A stretch of DNA of 37,773 bases, from positions 1 through 37,773 of the forward strand of contig CAYRJW010000010.1 of NCBI GenBank assembly GCA_964424715.1, read 5' to 3'. The translations under genes and the position numbers were made by a program. The first letter of the stretch is position 1, and every line of letters starts with the position of its first letter. This DNA comes from JAMHZE01 sp964424715. GTDB taxonomy: Bacteria; Pseudomonadota; Alphaproteobacteria; Rickettsiales; UBA8987. The notes under the pieces were generated by a model, which made no database searches, was not told where the DNA came from, and saw only the letters and a list, made by a program, of their open reading frames with translations. Positions 9,227 through 17,470 of the stretch are shown here, piece after piece.

Positions 9227-10033
9227 TTAGGCTCTTTCCGCTATCATTTTTTTGATCTCGCCGATAGCTTTTGCCGGGTTTAGGCCTTTAGGGCAGGTTT
9301 TAGCACAGTTCATGATGGTGTGGCAACGATATAATTTGAACGGGTCTTCCAGTGCATCGAGCCTTTCTTGCGTGGCCTCGTCGCGGCTGTCGATTATCCA
9401 GCGATAGGCTTGCAGCAGAACGGCTGGCCCTAAATATTTATCGCCATTCCACCAGTAGCTTGGGCAGCTGGTTGAGCAGCAGGCGCATAATATGCATTCA
9501 TATAGCCCATCAAGCTTTTCGCGTTGTTCAGGGCTTTGCAGGCGTTCCTTATTATCGTTTGGTGCGGTTGAATCAGTTTTCAGCCAAGGCTCGATAGATT
9601 CAAGCTGCTGATAGAAATTGCTCAGGTCTGGCACAAGGTCTTTCACAACTGGCATATGGGGCAGGGGATTTATAACCACCTCATTCCCGCCAAGTTCCTC
9701 GATGGAGCAGGTGCAGGCCAGCGTATTTGTGCCTTTGCCCATTGTTGCGCTGGAGCCGATATTCATCGCGCAGCTTCCGCATATACCCTCGCGGCAGCTT
9801 CTGCGGAATGTTACAGAACTATCAACTTCATTCTTTATTTTGATAAGCGCATCAAGAACCATGGGGCCGCATTTATCCATGTCTATCTCGTAAGTATCCA
9901 TGCGCGGGTTGCCCTGACCTTCAGGGTCCCAGCGATAGAGCTTGAATTTTTTGATGTTGTTGGAAGCGCCTTCCGCCTTGAAATATTCGCCTTCCTCAAC
10001 ACGGGAATTTTTTGGTAAATTGAATTCAACCAT
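9227..10033 (-). CDS. sdhB: Succinate dehydrogenase iron-sulfur subunit
   Basis: This is the electron-transfer subunit of complex II, carrying electrons from SdhA FAD to quinone at the cytoplasmic face of the membrane. The 2Fe-2S ligands are C80, C85, C88 and C107. The ferredoxin-type clusters use C180/C183/C186/C190 and C237/C243/C247, in CILCACCSTSCPSYWW and CAKTCPKGLNPAKAIGE. The 268-residue length is normal. The sdhA, sdhC and sdhD genes are not adjacent on the downstream side, where gltX follows, nor upstream, where lgt lies, so sdhB appears detached from the usual operon. The start codon is preceded by a heptad array at 10038-10072. Confidence 0.96.
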   Translation of the reverse strand: MVEFNLPKNSRVEEGEYFKAEGASNNIKKFKLYRWDPEGQGNPRMDTYEIDMDKCGPMVLDALIKIKNEVDSSVTFRRSCREGICGSCAMNIGSSATMGKGTNTLACTCSIEELGGNEVVINPLPHMPVVKDLVPDLSNFYQQLESIEPWLKTDSTAPNDNKERLQSPEQREKLDGLYECILCACCSTSCPSYWWNGDKYLGPAVLLQAYRWIIDSRDEATQERLDALEDPFKLYRCHTIMNCAKTCPKGLNPAKAIGEIKKMIAERA

Positions 10034-10037
10034 TTTT

Positions 10038-10072
10038 ATCAGTTGTTAGTTGTTTGTTGCTAGTTTCTAGTT
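10038..10072 (-). repeat. Heptad array upstream of sdhB
   Basis: On the minus strand, five consecutive 7-mers read AACTAGA, AACTAGC, AACAAAC, AACTAAC, AACTGAT. They end 4 bp before the sdhB ATG. The phase is exact. The same last units (CTAACAA, CTGA..) occur before mreB. Confidence 0.85.
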
Positions 10073-10109
10073 TTTTAAAGTAAAAAAGTAAACAGATTTC
10101 CTGAGTTCG

Positions 10110-10991
10110 TTAGTTCTTAGCTTCCGGAACTCGTTTGGAAAGAAGCAATATCGCCACTCCCGCCGCTATCATCGGTAGGCAGAGCAACTGGCCCATCGAG
10201 AACACATCGTACACATAGCCTATCTGTTTATCAGGTTCGCGGTAGAATTCCGAGGTCATGCGGAATATGCCGTAGAATATCAGGAACAGGCCGGAGAGGA
10301 TGCCTTTTTCTTTTAACGCGCCACATTTCAGGGCTGCATATAATATCAGGAACAGCGCGATACCTTCCAGCGATGCCTCGTATAACTGGCTTGGATGGCG
10401 GGGGATGGTCTCGTTCGGATATAGCACGCCCCACGGCTGATAGGTTATTTTGCCTACCAGTTCTTTATTTATGAAATTAGCGATACGCCCGAAGAACAGC
10501 CCGATAGGCGTTGCCAGCGCAAGGAAATCAGTGACCCTGAAGAACTCTAATTTATATACTCTTGAAAATATAAAGGTTCCGGTGATAACTCCTAAAAGCC
10601 CGCCGTGGAAGCTCATTCCGCCGTTCCAAACTTTAAGTATCTCGCCGATATTATTAAAATAATAACCAAAATTATAGAACAGCACATAGCCAAGCCTTCC
10701 GCCTAGTATCACGCTCATGACTATCCAGAGCGGCAGTGCCTCCATAGGTTTTAGCTGGAGGTAATGGCCCGCATATTTTTTGTTCACATAATTTATATAA
10801 AGCCAACCCAGCAATATCCCGGCCAGATAGGCAAGGCTGTACCAGCGCACATCGAACTGGCTTAGCTGGAACGCTATCGGGTCTATATCCGGATGATGGA
10901 AGCCACGGTTGGTCTTCTCGAAGAAATTAACGATATTATCGGCGGATTGCGAGACATCCATAGGTGTTGTATCTTGTGGGTTGTTATCCAT
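10110..10991 (-). CDS. lgt: Phosphatidylglycerol:prolipoprotein diacylglyceryl transferase
   Basis: Lgt is a multi-pass inner-membrane enzyme that adds diacylglycerol to the lipobox cysteine of prolipoproteins. Several hydrophobic segments are visible, as are the signatures WYSLAYLAGILLGW, GGRLGYVLFYN, GGMSFHGGLLG and the Lgt motif FGRIANFINKELVG. At 293 residues it carries about 35 extra polar residues before the first membrane helix, so a later start cannot be excluded, although no better one is obvious. It is divergent from the ubiK-like gene, an arrangement common in alphaproteobacteria, and upstream of sdhB on the same strand. The candidate lipoprotein at 36566 would be a substrate. Confidence 0.95.
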   Translation of the reverse strand: MDNNPQDTTPMDVSQSADNIVNFFEKTNRGFHHPDIDPIAFQLSQFDVRWYSLAYLAGILLGWLYINYVNKKYAGHYLQLKPMEALPLWIVMSVILGGRLGYVLFYNFGYYFNNIGEILKVWNGGMSFHGGLLGVITGTFIFSRVYKLEFFRVTDFLALATPIGLFFGRIANFINKELVGKITYQPWGVLYPNETIPRHPSQLYEASLEGIALFLILYAALKCGALKEKGILSGLFLIFYGIFRMTSEFYREPDKQIGYVYDVFSMGQLLCLPMIAAGVAILLLSKRVPEAKN

Positions 10992-11053
10992 ATATCTACT
11001 AGGGGTTTAAATCATTTTGAAACATAAAAAAATCTTGTTAATAAAGTGAGTTA

Positions 11054-11095
11054 CTGGTAGCTAGAATCCAGATTCTAAATTCTAATAACTTTATA
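11054..11095 (+). repeat. Heptad array upstream of ubiK
   Basis: Six 7-mers in phase read CTGGTAG, CTAGAAT, CCAGATT, CTAAATT, CTAATAA, CTTTATA. They end 1 bp before the ATG at 11097. The segment 11061-11090 is 27/30 identical to 28100-28129 before mreB. Confidence 0.85.
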
Positions 11096-11096
11096 T

Positions 11097-11603
11097 ATGA
11101 CAGCTAAAAACAATATTTTTGAAGATTTGGCAAGGGTTTCAACGAATCTTGCGGCGGGCTTGTTTGAATCGGGCAAGAATGTGTCTGATGGCCTGCGTTC
11201 CAAAACACAGTCTTTCGCAAGATCGGCGGACCTTATCACGCGCGACGAGTTCGAGGTGGTAAAGGCCATGGCAACCCGCATCAGACTAGAGAATGAAACT
11301 CTGCTGAAAGAGTCTGCCGAGCTGAAGAAACAGATACAGGCAATAACCTCCAGCATAGATGTAATTAAAGGTCAGGTCTCTAAAGGCACTGGTTCCGTCA
11401 GCCCTGAGAATAACGAGAAATTAATGTCAGAACTGAAAACATTCGGCGAGAATGTCGAAAGCAGGATAATAGAGTTCGGTAACACCATTAAGGCCCAGCA
11501 GGAAGTTATTGATAAACTAAATACTAACCTTGAAAAGCCTGCGGCAAAACCTAAGAAAGCTGAAACAACAACTTCAAATCCGGGCCTGTTTGATAATGAA
11601 TAG
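11097..11603 (+). CDS. ubiK: UbiK-like (BMFP-domain) accessory protein with extended coiled coil
   Basis: The core segment LITRDEFEVVKAMATRIR followed by a long charged heptad-rich helix matches the BMFP/UbiK family, a small coiled-coil protein that assists ubiquinone biosynthesis enzymes and binds lipid. The N-terminal part (FEDLARVSTNLAAGLFESG) also fits the amphipathic helix of the family. At 168 residues it is clearly longer than E. coli UbiK (~96), owing to a second coiled-coil stretch and a Lys/Ala/Pro-rich tail. Divergence from lgt and an 8-bp overlap with proC support the assignment. It is probably the first gene of the ubiK-proC-nagZ-metX-metW run. Function in ubiquinone synthesis is by family analogy. 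Confidence 0.7.
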   Translation: MTAKNNIFEDLARVSTNLAAGLFESGKNVSDGLRSKTQSFARSADLITRDEFEVVKAMATRIRLENETLLKESAELKKQIQAITSSIDVIKGQVSKGTGSVSPENNEKLMSELKTFGENVESRIIEFGNTIKAQQEVIDKLNTNLEKPAAKPKKAETTTSNPGLFDNE

Positions 11604-12396
11604 AACTAAAATATTACTGGTCGGCTGCGGCAAGATGGGTTCCGCCCTGCTGGAAGGCTGGCTTGGTTGCGGCATCGCGCCTGCAGATATTTATGTAGTT
11701 GAACCGGGTGCAGTTGAAAATCTGCAAAAGCTAAAGGTAAATATATATCCTGACCATAAAGGATTACCTGCTGATCTCGATATATGCCTGTTCGCCGTAA
11801 AGCCGCAGAATTTCGATGAGGTGGTGGCGAACTATAAATTCATTGATGCTACAAAATGTATCTTTATTTCCATCGCGGCGGGTAAAACCATTGATAAAAT
11901 GCAAAGCCTGCTTGGTACTGGTGCAAAAATTATCCGTGCTATGCCAAATCTTCCTGCAACTGTTTCTGCAGGAGTTACGGCTATTTTCTGCAATAAGAAT
12001 GTTTCAGCCTCTGAAAAAGGGAGAGTAACTGAATTATTAAAATGCGTTGGTGATGTGGTTGAGGTCTCTGCTGAAGATCAGATGGATGTTGTAACTGCTA
12101 TCTCCGGTAGCGGCCCGGCATATATATTTCACCTGATAGAATCCCTGAGTGAGATAGGCAAAAGATCGGGTCTTGATGAAAAAGTAGCGCTTACGCTGGC
12201 TAAAAACACAGTTTATGGTTCCGGCAAGCTTGCGATGCAGTCCGCGAAAGGCCCGGAACAGCTTCGTATTGACGTAACCAGTAAGGGCGGAACCACAGAA
12301 GCGGCCTTAAAACCGCTTATGGACGATAAAAAGCTGGAAAATCTGTTGCAAACTGCTATCAAGGCCGCCATAGCAAGGGCGAAGGAACTTCAATAG
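11596..12396 (+). CDS. proC: Pyrroline-5-carboxylate reductase
   Basis: ProC reduces pyrroline-5-carboxylate to proline with NAD(P)H, the last step of proline synthesis. The Rossmann signature ILLVGCGKMGSALLEGW is at the N terminus. The C-terminal P5CR signature is present as SGSGPAYIFHLIES (near residue 170) and TSKGGTTEAALK. The start is the ATG at 11596, inside the last codons of ubiK; an in-frame upstream ATG at 11530 would add 22 residues not found in the family and lies fully within ubiK. The resulting 266 residues are the normal length. Overlap with ubiK implies translational coupling. Confidence 0.95.
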   Translation: MNRTKILLVGCGKMGSALLEGWLGCGIAPADIYVVEPGAVENLQKLKVNIYPDHKGLPADLDICLFAVKPQNFDEVVANYKFIDATKCIFISIAAGKTIDKMQSLLGTGAKIIRAMPNLPATVSAGVTAIFCNKNVSASEKGRVTELLKCVGDVVEVSAEDQMDVVTAISGSGPAYIFHLIESLSEIGKRSGLDEKVALTLAKNTVYGSGKLAMQSAKGPEQLRIDVTSKGGTTEAALKPLMDDKKLENLLQTAIKAAIARAKELQ

Positions 12397-12406
12397 AATT
12401 ATCAGA

Positions 12407-13387
12407 ATGATAAAACGATATGACAGAAGAGATCATATTAAACCCGTTATATTCGGCGTTGAGGGTAAGGAACTGACCCTGGCCGAGATAGAATTGTTCG
12501 GCATACATAATCCGCTGGGTTTCATAATATTCGCACGCAACATTGAATCGCCGGAGCAGCTGCGTCGTTTAGTGATGCAGATGAAGGCGACAGTATTCCC
12601 GCGTAATGATGTTCTTATATTGATAGATCAGGAGGGCGGCCGTGTGGCGCGCCTTAAACGGCCATACTGGAACGAGATGAAACCTGCCAAATATTTTGGC
12701 GATCTCATTCAGTTTGAAACTCTGAACCGCGTGAGGGGCATGGTATATGACCATTACCGCCTGTGCGCGTATGAACTCCAGAAAATGGGGATAAATGTCA
12801 ATTGCGCGCCATTGATTGATGTTCCGCAGCCGGGTTCCGATGATATAATAGGTGATCGCGCCTTTTCTTCTGATACGTTTGAAGTTACCGAGCTTGGCAA
12901 GGAAGTTTGCGCGGCACATTTAAGGGGTAATGTATTCCCGATGATAAAACATATTCCAGGCCATGGCCGCGGCAATGTGGATAGCCACAAGGCGCTGCCA
13001 ACGGTCACTTGCAGCCTTGAGGAACTTCGCAAAACCGATTTCGTGCCGTTCAAAGCAATGGCAAATATGCCATTTGCGATGACGGCTCATATTAAATATA
13101 CTGCCATTGATGATAAAAACTGTGCCACCCAGTCCAAAAAAGTTATAGAACTTATAAGGAATGAAATTGGCTTCAAGGGAATATTATTCTCCGATGATCT
13201 TTCGATGGAAGCCCTTGAAGGCGGCATGAAAGAACGCGCCCAGAGATCTCTGGAAGCAGGTTGCGATGTTGTGATACACTGCAACGGCAAAATGGACGAG
13301 ATGAAAGAAGTGGCGGAAAGCATAGAAAAATGGCCCAAACAAACCCGCGAAAGATACAGGGATTGCTGGTCACAATTAAGATACTAA
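12407..13387 (+). CDS. nagZ: Beta-N-acetylhexosaminidase (glycoside hydrolase family 3)
   Basis: NagZ cleaves N-acetylglucosamine from anhydro-muropeptides during peptidoglycan recycling in the cytoplasm. Residues 74-83 read DQEGGRVARL. The KHIPGHGRG motif (181-189) is followed by D192 and H194, the Asp-His dyad characteristic of NagZ. The SDDLSM motif at 262-267 contains the probable nucleophilic aspartate. The 326 residues match single-domain NagZ. It lies 10 bp after proC and 3 bp before metX, so all appear to share one transcript despite unrelated pathways. Confidence 0.92.
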   Translation: MIKRYDRRDHIKPVIFGVEGKELTLAEIELFGIHNPLGFIIFARNIESPEQLRRLVMQMKATVFPRNDVLILIDQEGGRVARLKRPYWNEMKPAKYFGDLIQFETLNRVRGMVYDHYRLCAYELQKMGINVNCAPLIDVPQPGSDDIIGDRAFSSDTFEVTELGKEVCAAHLRGNVFPMIKHIPGHGRGNVDSHKALPTVTCSLEELRKTDFVPFKAMANMPFAMTAHIKYTAIDDKNCATQSKKVIELIRNEIGFKGILFSDDLSMEALEGGMKERAQRSLEAGCDVVIHCNGKMDEMKEVAESIEKWPKQTRERYRDCWSQLRY

Positions 13388-13390
13388 AAA

Positions 13391-14551
13391 ATGAATAATA
13401 AGCCTGTACAGATAGAATCATTCTTCGGCCCATCCCACCGCAAGGTTCAGGTTGGCGATGTAATCACCCTCTGCCAGAATTCAGAGGTGGTATTGCAATG
13501 TGGTGAAAAGATATCCAACTTCCCTGTAGCATTCAAAACTTTCGGTAATCTCAATGAGAAAAAAACCAATGCGATTTTAATTTGCCACGCGCTTACCGCT
13601 GACCAGTACATTATCGGCACCCACCCCGTAACCGGCAAGCCGGGCTGGTGGGAGGAGTTTGTTGGGCCGGGAAAACCTATCGATACTAACCGCTTCTTTA
13701 TCATAGTGCCTAACGTTCTTGGCGGCTGTATGGGAACGCTGGGGCCTAAGGAAACAAATCCTAAAACAGGCAAACCTTATAATCTTGATTTTCCGTTCAT
13801 CACTTTATTCGACATGGTAAAGGTTCAGCGCGAACTGGTTGAGGTATTCGGTATAAAAAAACTTGCAAGCGTTATTGGTGGCTCCATGGGCGGGATGCAG
13901 GTGCTGGAATGGATGAGCAAATTCCCGGAATATGTTGGTTCAGCATTAATGCTGGCAACGCCTTCGCGGCTTTCGGCGCAGAATATCGCGTTCAACGAGG
14001 TTGGCAGGCAGGCGATAATGAACGATCCCGACTGGTGCAACGGTAACTATATACAGGAAGGCAAATTCCCGGTTAAGGGTCTTTCGCTCGCAAGGATGAT
14101 GGCTCATATAACCTATCTTTCCGAATCCGGATTGCAGGAAAAATTCGGCCGTAAACTTCAGGATAAAGATAACAGCTCCTTCGGCTTCGATGCAGGCTTT
14201 CAGGTGGAAAGCTATTTACGCCATCAGGGCATAAGTTTTGTTGAGCGCTTCGACCCGAACACATATTTATACATAACCCGCGCGATGGATTATTTTGATC
14301 TCGAGGCCGACCACGGCGGCAATCTCGCCCTTGCGTTCGAGAAGGTAAATTTCCCGGTATGCATGATATCCTTCAACTCCGACTGGCGCTTCAAAACTGA
14401 ATATTCCAAGCAGATAGTCCACGCACTTTCCGCCTCTAACGCCGATGTCAGCTTCGTAGAACTAGATTCCGACAAAGGCCACGATGCCTTTTTAATAGAA
14501 AGCGAAGCTTTAATAAAAACAGTAACCGGTTTCATGAAAAAAATTATATGA
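13391..14551 (+). CDS. metX: Homoserine O-acetyltransferase
   Basis: MetX is an alpha/beta-hydrolase-fold enzyme that activates homoserine for methionine synthesis, using acetyl-CoA or, in some lineages, succinyl-CoA. The nucleophile elbow is GGSMGGMQ with S165. The other triad residues are D331 (FNSDWRF) and H364 (DKGHDAF). HALTADQYIIG and NVLGGCMGTLGP are family signatures, and 386 residues is standard. No SAM riboswitch can lie directly upstream because nagZ ends 3 bp earlier. The ATGA overlap with metW at 14548-14551 indicates coupling; MetW is known to support MetX activity in proteobacteria. Confidence 0.96.
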   Translation: MNNKPVQIESFFGPSHRKVQVGDVITLCQNSEVVLQCGEKISNFPVAFKTFGNLNEKKTNAILICHALTADQYIIGTHPVTGKPGWWEEFVGPGKPIDTNRFFIIVPNVLGGCMGTLGPKETNPKTGKPYNLDFPFITLFDMVKVQRELVEVFGIKKLASVIGGSMGGMQVLEWMSKFPEYVGSALMLATPSRLSAQNIAFNEVGRQAIMNDPDWCNGNYIQEGKFPVKGLSLARMMAHITYLSESGLQEKFGRKLQDKDNSSFGFDAGFQVESYLRHQGISFVERFDPNTYLYITRAMDYFDLEADHGGNLALAFEKVNFPVCMISFNSDWRFKTEYSKQIVHALSASNADVSFVELDSDKGHDAFLIESEALIKTVTGFMKKII

Positions 14552-15159
14552 GAAAAGATTACGAAATATTCTTAGATTATATAAAAACCTACTCCAGGGT
14601 CATAGATATTGGCTGCGGGGAAGGGGAGTTTTTGCAGATATTGAAGAAGGATAAGAACTGCCACACATTCGGTATAGAGGTTGAATCTGCCAAGGTCGCG
14701 GAATCTCTTGGAAAAGGGCTTTCCGTAATTCATGGTGATGCTGATATAGAGCTTGCAAGCCTTCCTTCCAAAGAATCTATCGCGGAGCCTTTTGATTTTG
14801 CCGTTCTTGCCAATACATTGCAGGTAATGAAGAACCCGAAAGCTACCATGGAACAGGCCAAGCGTATCTCCAGAAAAACACTGATATCAACCCCGAATTT
14901 CGGTTTCATCGGCAACCGCTTCCAACTTCTCACCAAGGGCAAAATGCCGGTGACAAAACAACTTTCCTACGAATGGTACGAAACCCCGAACATCCACTTC
15001 TCCACCATCACCGATTTCATCGACCTGATAAACAAGGTCGGCTTCACCATAGAAAAAAGTTTTTACATTGATGCCGGCGGAGATTGCAAGGAATTCGCCG
15101 CCAAAAACCCAACAATCGCCAATCTGTTTGGCAGGGATGGGGTTTTTATTCTTTCTTGA
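14548..15159 (+). CDS. metW: MetW methyltransferase-fold methionine biosynthesis protein
   Basis: MetW is a class I SAM-methyltransferase-fold protein that partners MetX. The glycine-rich motif VIDIGCGEGEFLQIL (about 16-30) is the SAM-binding loop. FDFAVLANTLQVMKNP and STPNFGFIGNRFQLLTKGKMP are MetW hallmarks. The 203 residues match the family. It overlaps metX by 4 bp. Its stop codon (15157-15159) lies inside the -35 box of the toxin-antitoxin promoter. Confidence 0.95.
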   Translation: MRKDYEIFLDYIKTYSRVIDIGCGEGEFLQILKKDKNCHTFGIEVESAKVAESLGKGLSVIHGDADIELASLPSKESIAEPFDFAVLANTLQVMKNPKATMEQAKRISRKTLISTPNFGFIGNRFQLLTKGKMPVTKQLSYEWYETPNIHFSTITDFIDLINKVGFTIEKSFYIDAGGDCKEFAAKNPTIANLFGRDGVFILS

Positions 15160-15184
15160 CTTTAAGTTGTTTTTAGTATATACT
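15156..15184 (+). promoter_or_regulatory. Sigma70-type promoter of the RHH/PIN toxin-antitoxin operon
   Basis: TTGACT (15156-15161) and TATACT (15179-15184) have the ideal 17-bp spacing, 30 bp before the antitoxin ATG. The -35 box overlaps the metW stop codon and the -10 box lies in the first operator repeat. Confidence 0.75.
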
Positions 15185-15202
15185 ATATAGATATACTATA
15201 TA
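15178..15202 (+). promoter_or_regulatory. Putative antitoxin operator, two direct repeats
   Basis: ATATACTATATA occurs at 15178-15189 and again at 15191-15202, a 13-bp period. The first copy covers the -10 box. Ribbon-helix-helix antitoxins usually bind such tandem short sites, so this is probably the autoregulatory operator. Confidence 0.6.
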
Positions 15203-15213
15203 TAGGTAGCGAT

Positions 15214-15441
15214 ATGAGCAAAGTACTATTCGAAATGGATGGAGCAAAACTGGCGGACCTTGATGCTATAATAGCCAAGAATGGATGGAGCAGGGCTGAA
15301 GCTATAAGATATGCCATTGATAATCTGATAGAGCAGGAATCTATGAAAGAAAATCTTGCAAAAAAGGCTTTTGGTCTATGGAAAGACAGAAAAATAGATG
15401 GTGTTGAGTTCCAGAAGAAACTTCGCGATGAATGGGAATGA
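15214..15441 (+). CDS. vapB: Ribbon-helix-helix antitoxin (VapB-like)
   Basis: The 75-residue protein starts with VLFEMDGAKLADLDAII, a short beta-strand and helix, followed by a second helix NGWSRAEAIRYAIDNLI. This is the ribbon-helix-helix layout of CopG/VapB DNA-binding antitoxins. The charged C-terminal tail (FGLWKDRKIDGVEFQKKL) would wrap the toxin. Its stop overlaps the toxin start in an ATGA junction. A strong promoter and tandem operator sit immediately upstream. The exact antitoxin subfamily is not certain. Confidence 0.8.
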   Translation: MSKVLFEMDGAKLADLDAIIAKNGWSRAEAIRYAIDNLIEQESMKENLAKKAFGLWKDRKIDGVEFQKKLRDEWE

Positions 15442-15827
15442 TAATGGTTTCAGCAGTATTTGATACTAATATCCTGATCGATTACCTGAATGGCTATAAG
15501 CAGGCAGAGAAAACCCTTGAAAAATATAATGATAAAAAAATAAGCATTATCACTTATATAGAATTACTGGCAGGAACAAAAACAGAAGAAGAAAAGCAGG
15601 TAATTCGCGCACTGCTGGAAGAGGAATTTGAAGTTCTTGACCTTGATGTAAGAATATCTGAAGAAACTGCCGAGATCCGTTCAAATAGCATCGTCAACAA
15701 AAATAAACTGAAATTACCCGATTGCATAATCCTTGCTACCGCCAATACTCAGGCTATTCCGCTAGTTACAAGGAATTCATCTGATTTTAAAGGTTTCCCT
15801 AATGTTATAATGCCTTATAAGGTGTAA
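15438..15827 (+). CDS. vapC: PIN-domain ribonuclease toxin (VapC-like)
   Basis: This PIN domain is expected to cut RNA, often tRNA or rRNA, when free of antitoxin. The acidic residues are in AVFDTNILIDYL (first Asp), YIELLAG (Glu), KLPDCIILATA (Asp) and TRNSSDF (final Asp/Asn site). Starts are possible at 15432, 15438 and 15444; 15438 is chosen because it forms an ATGA overlap with the antitoxin stop. The protein is about 129 residues, typical for the family. The TAA stop directly abuts the stop of the convergent nadE. All catalytic acids are present, so it is probably active. Confidence 0.85.
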   Translation: MIMVSAVFDTNILIDYLNGYKQAEKTLEKYNDKKISIITYIELLAGTKTEEEKQVIRALLEEEFEVLDLDVRISEETAEIRSNSIVNKNKLKLPDCIILATANTQAIPLVTRNSSDFKGFPNVIMPYKV

Positions 15828-17450
15828 TCAATATTCCGAAAACTTATTCGTAATCGGATATCTCCTATCCCTGCCAAAAGGCTTGCTTGATATCTTCACC
15901 CCTGGAGCGGATTGTCTGCGTTTGAATTCGGAGGCGTAGAGGAGGCGCTCTACTTCGTTCACGGTGTTTTTGGCGAAGCCTTCTTTGGTGATATCTTCGG
16001 CAGATTTTTCCAACTCTATTAAATTATATAATATTGAATCCAGCGTTTCATAAGGCGGCAGGCTATCCTGGTCTTTCTGGTTGTGACGCAGTTCAGCGGT
16101 CGGGGCTTTTTTGAAGATGTTTTTCGGGATTATATTTGTTTTTCTGGTCTTGCCATCAGATGGGATGTTCTTGTTGCGCCATTCCGCCACTTCATAGACC
16201 TTGGTCTTGTAGAGATCTTTTATAACATTGTAACCACCGCACATATCGCCGTAAAGCGTGGCATAACCGGTGGCTATCTCGCTTTTATTGCCGGTGCTTA
16301 GAACTAAATGGCCGAATTTGTTGGAGATTGCCATCAGCAGAACCCCGCGGATACGGCTTTGCAGATTCTCTTCGGTTATGTCCTCTTTTTTGCCTTTGAA
16401 GAACGGCATTAGTGCCAGCCTGAAAACATCCACAAGCGGCTGGATATCTATTTCTTCAAGCGCAACGCCGATATTTTTGCACAGCGCATTCGCATCATCA
16501 AAACTTTCTTTGGAGGTATATTTGGAAGGGAGTATAACAAGTTTTACCCTGTTCTTGCCAAGCGCATCAACCGCAACGCAGGCCGATATTGCCGAATCCA
16601 TGCCGCCGCTTAAGCCTATCACCACGCCGGGGAAATTATTTTTATCTACATATTCACGCAACCCATAGCACATAGTGCGATACATATGCTCGAACTGGTT
16701 TATCTTGGTAACGGCTGAAGGTTTGGCTTTCAGCACTTCATCAACATCGAAGGTCTTTGTTTCTTCCTCGAAGAATTTCATCTGGCTGAATATTTTTCCG
16801 TTCTTTCCCACCACCATAGAGCCGCCATCGAACACCAGATCATCATGCCCGGTCACCTGATTCAAATAGAATAACGGTGCCTTCGCCGCCGCCACTGCCG
16901 TGCCGACTATACGCAAACGCTTGCGCTGCTTGGTGCGCTCAAAAGGGGAAGCATTAACTGAAATGACAAATTCCGCACCTTTCAGGCTGGCACAGGCTTT
17001 TTCATTCCATGTATCTTCACATATCAGCAGGCCGATCCTGCGCTTTTTATACATGAACGGCCTTGGTATAGGCCCGCCCTTGAATACGCGCTTTTCATCG
17101 AACACACCATAATTCGGCAGGTCATATTTATATTGTTTATGGATTATTTTACCTTTGGAAACTATCAGCGCCGCATTATACAACCCGCCATCCTCACGCA
17201 GAGGGGTATTTATAAGGACATCACATTTCGTTTTCTTGGTATATTCAATTATCTTATTGGTATATTTCAGCGATGCCTTGATGAATTCCTGACGCAACAC
17301 AAGATCTTCAGGCGGATAACCGCTTACACATAATTCCGGGAAAACTATAAGGTCGGATTTTTTGTTTTTTTCTATCGTAGAAATTATTTTGGCTGCATTC
17401 CCGGCAAAATCGCCGACGGTAAAATTTAACTGAGCTAATGTAATTTTCAT
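15828..17450 (-). CDS. nadE: NAD+ synthase, glutamine-hydrolysing
   Basis: This two-domain enzyme converts nicotinic acid adenine dinucleotide to NAD+ using ATP and glutamine. The N-terminal nitrilase-type glutaminase domain has the E-K-C triad at E39 (FPELCVSGYP), K108 (KYDLPNYGVFDE) and C144 (GLLICEDTWNE). The C-terminal synthetase domain has the pyrophosphatase loop GLSGGMDSA (279-287) and LSTGNKSEIATGYATLYGD. The 540 residues are typical of alphaproteobacterial NadE. A nested hairpin element (17471-17591) separates it from purH upstream. Confidence 0.97.
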   Translation of the reverse strand: MKITLAQLNFTVGDFAGNAAKIISTIEKNKKSDLIVFPELCVSGYPPEDLVLRQEFIKASLKYTNKIIEYTKKTKCDVLINTPLREDGGLYNAALIVSKGKIIHKQYKYDLPNYGVFDEKRVFKGGPIPRPFMYKKRRIGLLICEDTWNEKACASLKGAEFVISVNASPFERTKQRKRLRIVGTAVAAAKAPLFYLNQVTGHDDLVFDGGSMVVGKNGKIFSQMKFFEEETKTFDVDEVLKAKPSAVTKINQFEHMYRTMCYGLREYVDKNNFPGVVIGLSGGMDSAISACVAVDALGKNRVKLVILPSKYTSKESFDDANALCKNIGVALEEIDIQPLVDVFRLALMPFFKGKKEDITEENLQSRIRGVLLMAISNKFGHLVLSTGNKSEIATGYATLYGDMCGGYNVIKDLYKTKVYEVAEWRNKNIPSDGKTRKTNIIPKNIFKKAPTAELRHNQKDQDSLPPYETLDSILYNLIELEKSAEDITKEGFAKNTVNEVERLLYASEFKRRQSAPGVKISSKPFGRDRRYPITNKFSEY

Positions 17451-17470
17451 AAATAACTAATGTTTAATTT

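Noticed and set aside
10038..10072. Heptad arrays as a CRISPR array
   Set aside because: The repeating unit is 7 bp with no unique spacers and no cas genes nearby.
13388..13390. SAM riboswitch before metX
   Set aside because: nagZ ends 3 bp before metX, so there is no room for a leader.
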